Notes: generated from the letters alone by a model not told the origin. Counted from the stretch's first letter, positions 50,889 through 60,388 are shown. The stretch: DNA of 64,000 nt from Candidatus Flexicrinis affinis (GCA_016716525.1 JADJWE010000009.1:558001-622000), one strand, 5' to 3'. A program made the numbers and translations.

Positions 50889-52124
50889 GTGGCTGAACTC
50901 TCGACTGGGGGCGGCGTCCGCGACGCCGCCCCCGTTTCGACACCTGCAAGCGTCCGCGATCTTGCGCGAATCGGGTTGGCACTGGTGGTGCTGCTGCTCG
51001 TACTGGTCGGGGCGCATCTGCTCTTCGACAGCCGCGATTACGGGGCGCGGGCGTCGTTCTCGCTGCTGATCGGCGCGGCGCTCGGGTTCGTGTTTCAGCG
51101 CGGGCGCTTCTGCTTCTTCTGTATCCTGCGCGACTTCATCGAAGACCGCAACAGCACCGGCTTGTTCGCGATTCTGGCCGCGCTAGCAGTCGGCGGGATC
51201 GGGTATGCGGTCGTATTCGGCGCGTTTCTGCCCAACAGCTTTAGCGGACGTCTGCCGCCAGACGCGCACATCGGGCCGGTGAGCTGGGTGCTGGCCGCCG
51301 CAGGAGTCGCGTTCGGGCTCGGCATGGCGCTGTCCGGCGCGTGCATCAGCGGGCATTTGTACCGGCTGGGCGAGGGCTACACCCGCGCGCCCTTCGCGCT
51401 GATCGGATCGCTGGTCGGCTTCGGCCTCGGCTTCTTCACGTGGCAGAGCGTGTACTTGAGCGCGATCCGCGCGGCACCGGTGGCATGGCTCCCGGGGACC
51501 GCGGGGTACGGCGGCGCGCTGACGATCCATCTGGCGGCCCTCACAGCAATTGGCCTCGTGCTGCTGCGCTGGCTTCCCGCGCGCGATCCAACGCCTGCCG
51601 AGCGCGTCACCCCCGCGACGATTCACCGCGCGCTGTTCGGCGGGCGCTGGAATCCGCTGGCGACCGGCGCGCTGGTCGGCGTGATCGGCGTGGCGGCCTA
51701 CTTCCGCGTCGAGCCGCTGGGCGTGACGTCGCAGTTGGGCAGTGTCAGCCGCACGGTGCTGGACAACGCCGGTCTACTGGCCGACCGGCTCAACGGGCTG
51801 GACGGTTTTGCCGGGTGCGCGACGGTGGTCGTGCAGGCGATCACCGAAAACGGCTGGCTGATCGGCGGCTTGGCGCTGGCGTCGTTCGCGGCGGCGCTGT
51901 TGAGCAAGCGGTTTAGCATCTCGCGGCTGACCCTGCGCGGCACGATTACGGCGCTCGGCGGCGGCGTGCTGATGGGCTGGGGCTCGATGCTGGCGCTCGG
52001 CTGCACGGTCGGCACGCTGCTGTCCGGCATTTCGGCGTTCGCGCTGTCGGGGTGGGTGTTCGCCGCGGCAATGTTCGCCGGCGTGTTCGTCGGTGTCAAG
52101 CTGAAGCTGCACAGGTTGGACTAA
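50889..52124 (+). CDS. YeeE/YedE family thiosulfate transporter
   Basis: A 411-residue membrane protein of the TsuA-like YeeE/YedE family, which moves thiosulfate (or related sulfur species) across the membrane through conserved cysteines. The relevant Cys motifs are FQRGRFCFFCILRDF, GMALSGACISGHL and LALGCTVGTLLSGIS. About nine spans of Gly/Ala-rich sequence are visible, together with an extra N-terminal segment. It starts at GTG 50889, directly after the exported rhodanese gene. In the known system, TsuA works with a sulfurtransferase (TsuB) on the inner side; here the partner is exported, which is unusual. Confidence 0.88.
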   Translation: MAELSTGGGVRDAAPVSTPASVRDLARIGLALVVLLLVLVGAHLLFDSRDYGARASFSLLIGAALGFVFQRGRFCFFCILRDFIEDRNSTGLFAILAALAVGGIGYAVVFGAFLPNSFSGRLPPDAHIGPVSWVLAAAGVAFGLGMALSGACISGHLYRLGEGYTRAPFALIGSLVGFGLGFFTWQSVYLSAIRAAPVAWLPGTAGYGGALTIHLAALTAIGLVLLRWLPARDPTPAERVTPATIHRALFGGRWNPLATGALVGVIGVAAYFRVEPLGVTSQLGSVSRTVLDNAGLLADRLNGLDGFAGCATVVVQAITENGWLIGGLALASFAAALLSKRFSISRLTLRGTITALGGGVLMGWGSMLALGCTVGTLLSGISAFALSGWVFAAAMFAGVFVGVKLKLHRLD

Positions 52125-52136
52125 GTGCTTTGCAGA

Positions 52137-52275
52137 GGCTTCGCCTCCACACCTCGACCAAAGGGCTTTCGTCCTCTGGACTCCCTTATCTGCGGATTTG
52201 AGCCGCACCCGGCTCAAATCCGCGAGTAAGGTGGTGCAGGAGTGCCAGCTTCTGGCGGGGCTTGGGGAAGCGCCC
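52137..52275 (-). repeat. Multi-hairpin dispersed intergenic repeat, copy 3
   Basis: In reverse orientation, this copy matches copy 1 (21545-21660) closely: the GGGGCGCT start, the CTCCTGCACCACC block, the 14-bp central stem (52192-52205 with 52210-52223) and the ATAAGGGAGTCCAGAGG block are shared. GAGGC/GCCTC and GCCAG/CTGGC hairpins flank it. It lies after the YeeE/YedE gene and before the GH13 gene. Confidence 0.75.
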
Positions 52276-52362
52276 CATGTGAAGTCGCGGCAAGAGCGGT
52301 GATGCGCTAGCAATGTGGTAGACTCCGCCCTGCAATCGTTCTCAGATGTTCAGGGATGGGTC

Positions 52363-54078
52363 ATGTCTGCAGCGTCCGCGGCTGTTCACAGCCTTCTCGC
52401 CAGCCTGTACGGGGTCGACCGCGCCGATTCGCTCATGGCGCGCGTTCAGCAGTTGATCCTTGACGCGGACATCCCGAAACGTCCCAGCCACGACCTCAGC
52501 CAGCGCGACATCGTCGCGATTGCCTACGGCGATCATGTGCGCAAGGACGGCGAAGCGCCGCTGGTCACGCTGCGCGAACTGCTCAAGGCGACCTACGGCG
52601 AGCAGATCAATACCGTGCACGTGCTGCCGTTCTACCCGTACACGTCCGACGACGGCTTCTCGGTGGTCGATTTCTGGGCGGTCGATCCGAACCTCGGGAC
52701 GTGGGACGACGTGCGCGCGCTGCGTTCGCAGTTTCGCATGATGTTCGACGCGGTGTTCAACCATGTCTCGGTGTCCAGCGCGTGGTTTCAGGCGTTCCTG
52801 CGTGGCGAGGAACCGTATACCGACTACTTCGTCACGGTCGACCCGTCCACCGACCTGTCGCAGGTCCGGCGTCCGCGCACGCATCCGCTGCTGACGCCGT
52901 TCGAGACGGCACGCGGTGTTCAGCACGTGTGGACGACCTTCAGCACCGATCAGGTCGACGTCAACGCGGCCAACCCGGAGCTGATGCTCGACCTGCTGCG
53001 GGCGCTGCTGTTCTACGTGGCGCAAGGGGCCGACCTGATCCGCCTCGACGCGATTGCGTACCTGTGGAAAGAGATCGGCACGACGTGTATCCACCTGCCG
53101 CAGACGCATCAGGTCGTACAGCTCATGCGCGCGGTGCTCGATATGGCGGCGCCGGACGTGCTGATCGTGACCGAGACGAACGTCCCCCACGACGAGAATA
53201 TCTCGTACTTTGGCGATGGCACCAACGAAGCCCAGATGGTCTACAACTTCAGCCTGCCACCGCTGCTGCTGCACACGTTTCGCACCGGCGACACCTCTCG
53301 CCTGACGGCATGGACCAAGACGCTCGAGCGCGTCGGCGGGCGTACGACGTACTTCAACTTCACGGCGTCGCACGACGGCATCGGCGTGACTCCCGCGCGC
53401 GGCCTGCTGAGCGATGACGAGGTCGACGCGCTGGTGGCACTGGCAACCGAACACGGCGGACACGTGAATTACAAGAACAACAGCGATGGCACCCGGAGTC
53501 CGTATGAACTGAACGTGACGTACTTCGACGCCATCACGCACCCGGACGTGACCGCCCGCGATCCCCAGACGGCGGTGAAGCGCTTCCTGTGTTCGCAGGC
53601 GATCATGCTGGCGTTCGTCGGCGTGCCGGGCATCTACTTCCACAGCCTGTTCGGGTCGCGCAATTGGAACGAAGGCGTCGAACAGACCGGGCACAACCGC
53701 ACGATCAACCGGCAGAAGCTCGATTACTACACCTTGCTCGAAGACATCGTACGGCCGATCTTGATCCCATCGATGGTGTACTTCGGCTATCGGGCGCTGC
53801 TGGATGCGCGGATTGCCGAGCCGGCGTTTCATCCGTTCGGTGGGCAGCGCGTACTGGAAGTGCATCCGTCGGTGTTCGCGCTGGAGCGCACGTCGCCGGA
53901 CGGCCTGCACCGCGTGATTGCGCTGTTCAACGTGTCGGGTGAGCCCGTCGCGGTAGCGCTGGCCGACAGCGGCGGTGAGTGGCACGACCTGCTTGGTGGG
54001 GACGACCCGGTGCACGACGGCACCAGCATCCGCCTCACGCTGGCGCCCTTCCAGTCGGCGTGGCTCAAGGTACGGTAG
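52363..54078 (+). CDS. GH13 sugar phosphorylase (sucrose/glucosylglycerate phosphorylase type)
   Basis: A 571-residue alpha-amylase-family enzyme of the phosphorylase subfamily (GH13_18-like). It cleaves a glucoside with phosphate to give glucose-1-phosphate. Motifs: HVLPFYPYTSDDGFSVVDFWAVDPNLGTWDDV, FDAVFNHVS, the nucleophile aspartate in GADLIRLDAIAYLWK, the acid/base glutamate in VTETNVPHDENISYFG and FTASHDGIGVTPARG. Its length is right for this group. Sucrose and glucosylglycerate phosphorylases cannot be separated by eye. The ATG at 52363 is preferred; a GTG at 52315 is also in frame. Confidence 0.87.
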   Translation: MSAASAAVHSLLASLYGVDRADSLMARVQQLILDADIPKRPSHDLSQRDIVAIAYGDHVRKDGEAPLVTLRELLKATYGEQINTVHVLPFYPYTSDDGFSVVDFWAVDPNLGTWDDVRALRSQFRMMFDAVFNHVSVSSAWFQAFLRGEEPYTDYFVTVDPSTDLSQVRRPRTHPLLTPFETARGVQHVWTTFSTDQVDVNAANPELMLDLLRALLFYVAQGADLIRLDAIAYLWKEIGTTCIHLPQTHQVVQLMRAVLDMAAPDVLIVTETNVPHDENISYFGDGTNEAQMVYNFSLPPLLLHTFRTGDTSRLTAWTKTLERVGGRTTYFNFTASHDGIGVTPARGLLSDDEVDALVALATEHGGHVNYKNNSDGTRSPYELNVTYFDAITHPDVTARDPQTAVKRFLCSQAIMLAFVGVPGIYFHSLFGSRNWNEGVEQTGHNRTINRQKLDYYTLLEDIVRPILIPSMVYFGYRALLDARIAEPAFHPFGGQRVLEVHPSVFALERTSPDGLHRVIALFNVSGEPVAVALADSGGEWHDLLGGDDPVHDGTSIRLTLAPFQSAWLKVR

Positions 54079-54215
54079 AGGGCGACGGGAACGGGAAAAC
54101 GTTTAAGGGGAAAGAAGGCGGTGGTGCGTCGTGGCCGGCGCGCGTGGTTCGCGTCAAGCGGGCAGCCGCTGCCAGTGCTAGCGTTGAGGCAGGGTCGGCT
54201 GTGAGGACGCGCGGG

Positions 54216-55259
54216 ATGTCGAGGTCTGCTTGCGTGGCGTGTGTGCTGCTGGTCTTGTGCGTCAGCGTCGCCTCAAGATCGCATGCACAGGGTTTCGACT
54301 CGATCAATGCGCTGACTTGGGACAGCTTCGGGGATCAACTCGTAATCGTCCACGGCAAGAGCAGTTTGGCTGGGTGCCGTCCGGATATCGTCTCGCCGCA
54401 ATGGATCGAGCTTCGAGATATTGATGACAGTTCAAGCATTACCGCTGATTTGAGAGGCGTGACTTGTGGAGTGAGTGCTGTTGACTTCACGAATGACAAC
54501 GCCTACATTCTGGTTCGAAGCGAAGCCGGTAGAGTACATATACTGGCATCAAGCGACCTCAGCTACATCTCGGTTATTGAGACGACCTCGGCAGGTATTC
54601 AGCTCGTTACCTCGCCTTCAGATGCGACAACGTACCTCTTTCCGCTTAGTGTGAATTCCGTTGCAGTGTACGAGTTTGAAACAGCTCCATTCGTTGATGA
54701 ATTGATCGGAGCAGTGACCATAAGTCAAGGTGACCACACCGATCGCATCAATGCAGCGGACTGGGACCCGACCGGCACTCGGATCGTCACGGTTAGTGAC
54801 GACCGCACTGTGGCTATCTGGGACGCGGAAACCTTCGGACTCGTCGAGCGTATTACCGACCCGGATAACCTCGGTGTCTCGCATGTGGCTTGGTCTCCAG
54901 TGGGCGGTCTAATCGCTTTTGCCAACCACAATAACGTAATGACAGTGTGGGATGTCAACGCACAGGACACTGAAGCGCGGGTTTTACTAGGCTCGACCAT
55001 GCTAAACAAGCTCGTCTGGTCTCCGGACGGCACGCGGATCGCGACCGCCGGCGAGGACGGGACAGTGAAGGTGTGGGACGCGTCCAACGGCGTGCTGCTC
55101 GATACGCTCACGTATCCGGGGCCGGTGTACGCGCTTGACTGGCATCCGAACGGCGAACAGATCGCGTACGGCGGGGCCGACCTGACCGGCAGCCCGCCTG
55201 AAGTCGTCATCGCCGACGCGCCGGAGATTCCGCCTACGGCCACGCCCATCGACAACTAG
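54216..55259 (+). CDS. Secreted WD40 repeat protein
   Basis: A 347-residue exported beta-propeller protein. The signal peptide is SRSACVACVLLVLCVSVASRSHA. At least four clear WD-type units follow in the C-terminal half (INAADWDPTGTRIVTVSDDRTVAIWDAET, HVAWSPVGGLIAFANHNNVMTVWDV, LVWSPDGTRIATAGEDGTVKVWDASNG, ALDWHPNGEQIAYGG). The N-terminal blades are more diverged. Such proteins are protein-binding platforms; the partner is unknown. I use the ATG at 54216; a GTG at 54201 is possible. Its stop codon overlaps that of the convergent WD40 gene. Confidence 0.8.
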   Translation: MSRSACVACVLLVLCVSVASRSHAQGFDSINALTWDSFGDQLVIVHGKSSLAGCRPDIVSPQWIELRDIDDSSSITADLRGVTCGVSAVDFTNDNAYILVRSEAGRVHILASSDLSYISVIETTSAGIQLVTSPSDATTYLFPLSVNSVAVYEFETAPFVDELIGAVTISQGDHTDRINAADWDPTGTRIVTVSDDRTVAIWDAETFGLVERITDPDNLGVSHVAWSPVGGLIAFANHNNVMTVWDVNAQDTEARVLLGSTMLNKLVWSPDGTRIATAGEDGTVKVWDASNGVLLDTLTYPGPVYALDWHPNGEQIAYGGADLTGSPPEVVIADAPEIPPTATPIDN

Positions 55260-57268
55260 TCTTCGCTTGGAATACTCCACAGTCGAATCGTGCCGTCCGC
55301 GCTGCCGCCCGCGATGAAACGATCGTCCGACGCCCACTCCAGATCGACGATGCCGTATGCGGGCAGCGCCACCAGCGGCTCGCCGCCGCCGTCAAGCGTA
55401 TGAATCTCCAAGGTGTTCGCGAGGGCCACGGCCAATAGGTTGCTGTCGCGGTTCCACGCGACCGCGACGATTTCTGGAGTCCGCACGCCGGCGGGGATGG
55501 ATCTGAACAATGCGTAGTCGCTGCGGGCCACGTCATAATCCTGACCGGGCGTGACGCTGAACACAACCACGCCGAGATCGTCATCCACGCCATCCCAGGA
55601 CCGGCGGACAAGCACGGCGATTCGCGCGTTGTCCGGACTCCATTCGATCGACTGAAGGCAGCACGTTGCACTTGAGAATCGATTGATCACGTCACCGGTT
55701 GCCGCATGCCGCGTACTGATGTCGAAAGGTCCGCCAAGCCCAATAGGTTCGAAGACGGCAACGGTCGCACTGTCCGGACTCCACCACGCACGCGGGCTGT
55801 CGATGCCCAGTTCAGTCCGGATCGACTCTGGCAGTACGAGCGCCTTGGTGTACTCTGCGTTCCATGCGTCGTGCGGCGGCGACGAGCCTTGATCGTAGTA
55901 TGACGAGACCACGCGGAGGCGTTCTCCCGTATTCGCGTCATAAGCACGGATCTGCTGGTTGCCGACAATGTCAGTCTCGACGGTCCCGCCGGCGATGAGT
56001 TCGCGGCCGTCTGAGGTGAAATCGACAATCTCGGCTGGCTCGGCCCGGACTGAAAAGATCGGTTCAAGATGGGAGCGTTCGATATCCCAAATGTGGGCGC
56101 CTTGCTCGTAGCCGTATCCGGTGCTGGCAATCTGATCGCTGTTCGGGCGGATGGCGATCTGGTGCACTGGCCCGGTAAACCAGCGGCTGTGCGCCACGGC
56201 ATCGGCCGGACGATCCGGATCAACCGTTCGTATCTCGCCGTTGCCGACAATGACGGTGACCTGATTCGTACCTGGCTTCCAATCGAAGCGCATTCCGCTA
56301 CCGACGTTCGTGGTGTCGTTCGTATCGGTGTCCAGAATCCGTACGTCGCTCAGAAATGCCGGGTGGAAGCTCTCGTTCACAAACGCCAATTGGGTTCGGT
56401 CTGCGTTCCACGCGACACTGCGAAATAAGGAGAAAGGGCGTCCGATTTCGTAGGAGACCACATCGCGGAGTTTGATGACTTCGCCAGTGTTCGCAATATC
56501 GACCGCGCAAAGGCCGCTGGTAATGATGTCGGCCTCGTCATCCAAGTCGATGCACATAACGGCAATCGTCGAGTCGTCCATAGCCCATAGCGGCTCGAGG
56601 GGCGGGCCCGGGGCGGCGGTATAGGTGTGCACGTTTGCGCCTGTCACTGCGTCCCAGCTATTGAGCGTCGGGCCCGGTGCGCCGAATTGCCCCGACCCCG
56701 GCGTCTGCGTGAACAGCGCCGCACCTGCTGGCGACCACACGGCGCCGTGGCCGGGATAAACCTGTATCGACCCAGAGTCGGCGATGATGACGTAGACTTC
56801 ATTTGCAGACGACGAGGGGTTCGACGCCGCCAGAAACGTTCCGTCGGCGTTCCACTGCACGCGTTCGCCGCACATGTCGAAGGTGTGCAGAGGCGCGGAG
56901 AGCGCGGCATCCCAGATCTGGACGGTGCACGTGCCATGCAGGTTGCTGCTGAACGCGAGACGCGAACCATCCGGGCTCCACGCAAGATCGGTGATCGGGA
57001 GTGTGATCGCCGTGCGGATTAGGTCTTGAAGCGTCTCATCGAGCAACCAGACGCCGGTGGGGCTGCCGACGGCCAGCATGGTACCGTTCGGGTGCCAGTC
57101 GAGCGATGTCGCCGCCCCGCGGCCGATCACGCCGATTTCCTGAAGCTGATCTGAGTTTTCGGCAATAATGGGGAGGTGCGGTGGCAAGGCGTGGCCGGGT
57201 GGAGCAGATGCCGGTACCCCGCCGATCGCGACCAGCACGCACAGTAGTTTCAGCACAGCATACGACAT
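55256..57268 (-). CDS. Secreted large WD40/beta-propeller protein
   Basis: A 670-residue secreted protein with a signal peptide (SYAVLKLLCVLVAIGGVPASA). The body consists of WD40-like units along its whole length (TSLDWHPNGTMLAVGSPTGVWLL, DLAWSPDGSRLAFSS, SIEWSPDNARIAVLVR, VAWNRDSNLLAVALANTLEI, DLEWASDDRFIAGGSADGTIRLWS). Ten or more blades could make two propellers. It has no catalytic motif. The stop codons of this and the plus-strand WD40 gene overlap within CTAG at 55256-55259, so the two genes are exactly end to end. They are related in type but not evidently by recent duplication. Confidence 0.8.
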   Translation of the reverse strand: MSYAVLKLLCVLVAIGGVPASAPPGHALPPHLPIIAENSDQLQEIGVIGRGAATSLDWHPNGTMLAVGSPTGVWLLDETLQDLIRTAITLPITDLAWSPDGSRLAFSSNLHGTCTVQIWDAALSAPLHTFDMCGERVQWNADGTFLAASNPSSSANEVYVIIADSGSIQVYPGHGAVWSPAGAALFTQTPGSGQFGAPGPTLNSWDAVTGANVHTYTAAPGPPLEPLWAMDDSTIAVMCIDLDDEADIITSGLCAVDIANTGEVIKLRDVVSYEIGRPFSLFRSVAWNADRTQLAFVNESFHPAFLSDVRILDTDTNDTTNVGSGMRFDWKPGTNQVTVIVGNGEIRTVDPDRPADAVAHSRWFTGPVHQIAIRPNSDQIASTGYGYEQGAHIWDIERSHLEPIFSVRAEPAEIVDFTSDGRELIAGGTVETDIVGNQQIRAYDANTGERLRVVSSYYDQGSSPPHDAWNAEYTKALVLPESIRTELGIDSPRAWWSPDSATVAVFEPIGLGGPFDISTRHAATGDVINRFSSATCCLQSIEWSPDNARIAVLVRRSWDGVDDDLGVVVFSVTPGQDYDVARSDYALFRSIPAGVRTPEIVAVAWNRDSNLLAVALANTLEIHTLDGGGEPLVALPAYGIVDLEWASDDRFIAGGSADGTIRLWSIPSED

Positions 57269-57459
57269 GATCGATCTCCTGCCGCGAACGCCATCCAGAG
57301 TCTACTCCGTAGTGACACGCGCGAAGAGTGCCATTGCGCAACAGCCACACGACTTGATCGAAAACAGGCCGAAACCCAAACTCTCATGCGGCATACAGGT
57401 AAGGCGTGTATCTTTCGCGGGCCTGTGATCGACCTGTAGAACGCGCAAGGAATCCGGCC

Positions 57460-58077
57460 GTGCACAGACTTAAGGCGTTGGCGCAGCGCCTGTTCGACCC
57501 GATCGACATCGCGCCGCTCGTGTTTTTCCGCGTCGCCTTCGGCGTGCTCATGCTGTGGGAAGTGTGGCGTTACTTCAACTTCACCCGCATCGAGCGCTAT
57601 TACATCTTCCCCGAATATAACTTCCCGTACTACGGCTTCGACTGGCTTCAGCCGCTTCCGGGCGACGGCATGTTCGTGCTGTTCCACGTGCTTGGCGGGC
57701 TGTCGGTGCTCATCATGCTCGGCGCGTTCTACCGGGCAAGCATGGCGGTCTTCTGGCTGTGCTTCACCTATGTGTTTCTGCTCGACAAGGCGCAGTACCT
57801 GAATCACTTCTATCTGGTCAGCCTCGTCAGCGGCCTGTTGATCTTCGTGCCGGCCCATCGAGCGCTGTCGGTGGATGCGTGGCTCCGGCCGTCGATCCGG
57901 TCGCAGACAGCGCCGAATTGGGCGTTGTGGTTGCTCCGCGGGCAGATGGCGGTGGTTTACTTCTTCGGCGGCCTCGCCAAGATCAACGCCGACTGGTTTG
58001 CCGGTCAGCCGCTGCGGATCTGGATGGGCGCGCGGACGGACTTTCCGCTGATCGGTGGACTGTTCACCGAAGAGTAG
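57460..58077 (+). pseudogene. HTTM/vitamin K-dependent carboxylase-like membrane protein, N-terminal part (ends at internal amber)
   Basis: About 205 residues of a polytopic membrane protein of the HTTM/VKGC-like family: LFDPIDIAPLVFFRVAFGVLMLWEVWRYF, then spans and the motif YFFGGLAKINADWFAGQPLRIWM. The frame is halted at TAG 58075-58077 in the segment FTEE-stop-AVYLFSW. After the stop the same frame continues seamlessly with family sequence, so this is one gene with an amber codon where the family has Trp (TGG to TAG). The GTG at 57460 has AAGGAA upstream. It could be a mutation, a sequencing error or a read-through site. Confidence 0.7.
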
Positions 58078-59130
58078 GCGGTCTACCTGTTCAGTTGGGG
58101 CGGGCTGCTGCTCGACCTGTTCGTCGTGCCGCTGCTGTTGTGGCGGCGCACGCGACTCCCGGCGCTGGCGCTGGCGACCTTGTTCCACCTACTCAACTCG
58201 CAGTTGTTCAACATCGGCATTTTCCCGTGGTTCGCCATCGCAGCGACGCTGCTGTTCATGCCGCCCGGAAGGTTCCGCGTGCCGGTGCTGTTCAGTCGGT
58301 CGGCATCGGTGGAGAGTCGCGCCGGGTACCCGTATCGGCGCTGGATCGTGTTGGCGATTGCCGGGTATTTCGCCGTGCAGGTGCTGCTTCCGCTGCGGCA
58401 GTGGTTTTACCCGAGCAATCCGGCGTGGTCGGAGGAGGGGCATACGCTGGCGTGGCGGATGCGCCTGCGCGACAAGATCGGCACCATTCAGCTCTTCGCC
58501 AGTGATCCGCAGTCGGGCATCTTCTGGGAGATCGACGGCCTAGACTACCTTTCCTCGCGCCAGTACGACCAGATGTCCGACAACCCGCACATGATCCGCG
58601 ACTTCGCAGCGTACCTCGGACGTTTCTATCCAGACGTCACGATTCACGCATGGTCGATGCAGTCGCTTAACGGCCGCGCGTTTCAGTTGATGGTGGATCC
58701 GACGGCGGACTTGGCGCGCGAACCGAAGAACCTGCTGCCGGCCGATTGGATCTTGCCGCTGGTGCAGGCCGTCTATCCCAACGACGCGCGGCCCGCGCTG
58801 CTCGTCTCGCGCCGGTTCGAGCAGGCGATGCTGCTGATCAACATCACCGAGGTTCCGTTTGCGCTGTCCGACCTGTGGCTCGGCTCCCGCGACTTCGTGC
58901 TCAGCGGGACGGACTTCGGCGTGGAGGCGCTCATGCCGGGGGAGTGTTTGCTCGCCTACGGGCCGGACGCGCCGCTGACCGATGTGTTCGGCGCATGTAC
59001 CGAGGTGGGCGCAGTGACGCTGACGGAATGGTCGCCGATGGCCGGCGCGCTTTCGTTATCGATCGGGGAAGACGTGCACGTCTGTGAAGGCCCGGCCTGC
59101 GTTGTCGCCTATGACGACGACGGGGCCTAG
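58078..59130 (+). pseudogene. HTTM/vitamin K-dependent carboxylase-like protein, C-terminal part
   Basis: Continues in the same frame straight after the amber codon: AVYLFSWGGLLLDLFVVPLLLWRRTRLPALALATLFHLLNSQLFNIGIFPWFAIAATLLFMPPGRF, with two to three more spans. A soluble tail of about 230 residues follows. The sequence is open to 59130 and shows no further damage, so selection may still act on it or the lesion is recent. If translated alone, the first ATG is at 58126, which lacks a ribosome-binding site and cuts a membrane span. The family's substrate is unknown in bacteria. Confidence 0.7.
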
Positions 59131-59311
59131 CGCGTCACAATACGCGTAATGTACGCCGAAATCGGGTAGAATCAGGGCAGAATGGCTGAGCTGGTGGTCG
59201 AACGTCGAGGCACTGCGTCTTTGGCGCCGCAGCGGTTGGTGCGGAGATCGTCGGTCAGGGGCTCAGCACAAAACACTCAGCACTTGCCACTTCTTGCTTA
59301 GGAGGCGCGTC

Positions 59312-59557
59312 ATGGCACCGGAACCCCTCAAGAGACTGCAGCAGGAGATCGAGAACACGCAAGCGGCGAGTGATGAACAAGCAGCCAGCATGGCCGACCT
59401 GCGAAATCACGTGCAGCGTGCGATTGACGAGCCGGAGAATGCTCCAAACCTCTTGGAGGCCCTGCGACACAGCTTTGCGCAGTTTCAGGCCGAGCACCCG
59501 CAGTTGGCCGCCGCGATCCAGACCGCCGTCGACTTCCTCGCCGAAAGTGGAGTGTAG
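59312..59557 (+). CDS. DUF4404 family small protein
   Basis: An 81-residue helical protein. The sequence PEPLKRLQQEIENTQAASDEQAASMADLRNHVQRAIDEPENAPNLLEALRHSFAQFQAEHPQLAAAIQTAVDFLAESGV matches the DUF4404 type (short helical protein ending in E(H)P-x2-(T/A)-x6-(D/N)-x-L-x3-G-(I/V)). No function is known. AGGAGG at 59300-59305 is an ideal ribosome-binding site for the ATG at 59312. The VOC gene starts 9 nt after its stop, so they are likely co-expressed. Confidence 0.75.
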   Translation: MAPEPLKRLQQEIENTQAASDEQAASMADLRNHVQRAIDEPENAPNLLEALRHSFAQFQAEHPQLAAAIQTAVDFLAESGV

Positions 59558-59566
59558 GCGCACACG

Positions 59567-60388
59567 GTGCAGAATCTGATCTTCAACTTCGTCGGCCTTG
59601 TCGTGTCGGATTGGCCGGCCGCGTACGCGTTCGTCCACAATCAACTCGGTATCGTTGCGAAGTCCAACCCGGAATACGGTGACTGGGCTGTACTCGGCGG
59701 TGGGTGGGAGCCGTACTATCAGGAACACAGCCGCGGTGCGATCTGCGAGCTGTTTGACGGTGGCCGCCGCGTCAGCAAGCGCCAGTGGGGTGTGAATCAG
59801 GGGATCCGGCCCGGCTTCCACGTCCCCGATGTCAGCGCAGCGCAGGACGAACTCAGAGCGCGCGGGATTGCGAATGTCGGTACCATCACCGACCGCCAAT
59901 GGGGCCGCAGCATCGAGGTAGACACTGTTGAAGGGATCCGGATCGGATTAGCGGAGATTCCGGGCCGGCCGTTCAGCGCCGACTTGAACGTACCGTACAT
60001 CGGCCACGTGGCGATCAGATGCGCCGACTTTACTGCGATGCGCACATTCTACAGTGACATACTCGGGTTCTCCCTCATGGCTGGCGGCGACGATTACGCC
60101 GTGCTTGGACAACCGGACGGTCACCCGCTGGTCATTCTCGAGCCCGGGGGGCTCCCATCTGGCTTCGATCCGCGCGGCACGCAATGGGCAGACGATCCGG
60201 TTCGCGCGTTTCCCGTGTTCCTCAGTCTGATGACGTCAGACGTGCACGGCGAGGCAGCACGCCTTCAACCGCTGGACGTCACGGTCTATCGCGGTGTGGT
60301 GTCCCACACCGACTGGAATGGCACCGATCTCCATATTGCCGATCCGGACGGCAACGCGCTTCAGATCGTCCAATACGCGGTCGTGTAG
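59567..60388 (+). CDS. VOC superfamily protein with two glyoxalase-like domains
   Basis: A 273-residue protein with two VOC modules. The first (about 3-130) starts LIFNFVGLVVSDWPAAYAFVHNQLGI, and the second (about 140-270) starts VPYIGHVAIRCADFTAMRTFYSDILGFSL and ends HIADPDGNALQIVQYAV. The second has the typical His near the start and a Glu/Gln near the end, though metal ligands are incomplete by eye. Possible roles are dioxygenase, isomerase or resistance. The start is GTG 59567. It shares an operon with the DUF4404 gene. Confidence 0.8.
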   Translation: MQNLIFNFVGLVVSDWPAAYAFVHNQLGIVAKSNPEYGDWAVLGGGWEPYYQEHSRGAICELFDGGRRVSKRQWGVNQGIRPGFHVPDVSAAQDELRARGIANVGTITDRQWGRSIEVDTVEGIRIGLAEIPGRPFSADLNVPYIGHVAIRCADFTAMRTFYSDILGFSLMAGGDDYAVLGQPDGHPLVILEPGGLPSGFDPRGTQWADDPVRAFPVFLSLMTSDVHGEAARLQPLDVTVYRGVVSHTDWNGTDLHIADPDGNALQIVQYAVV

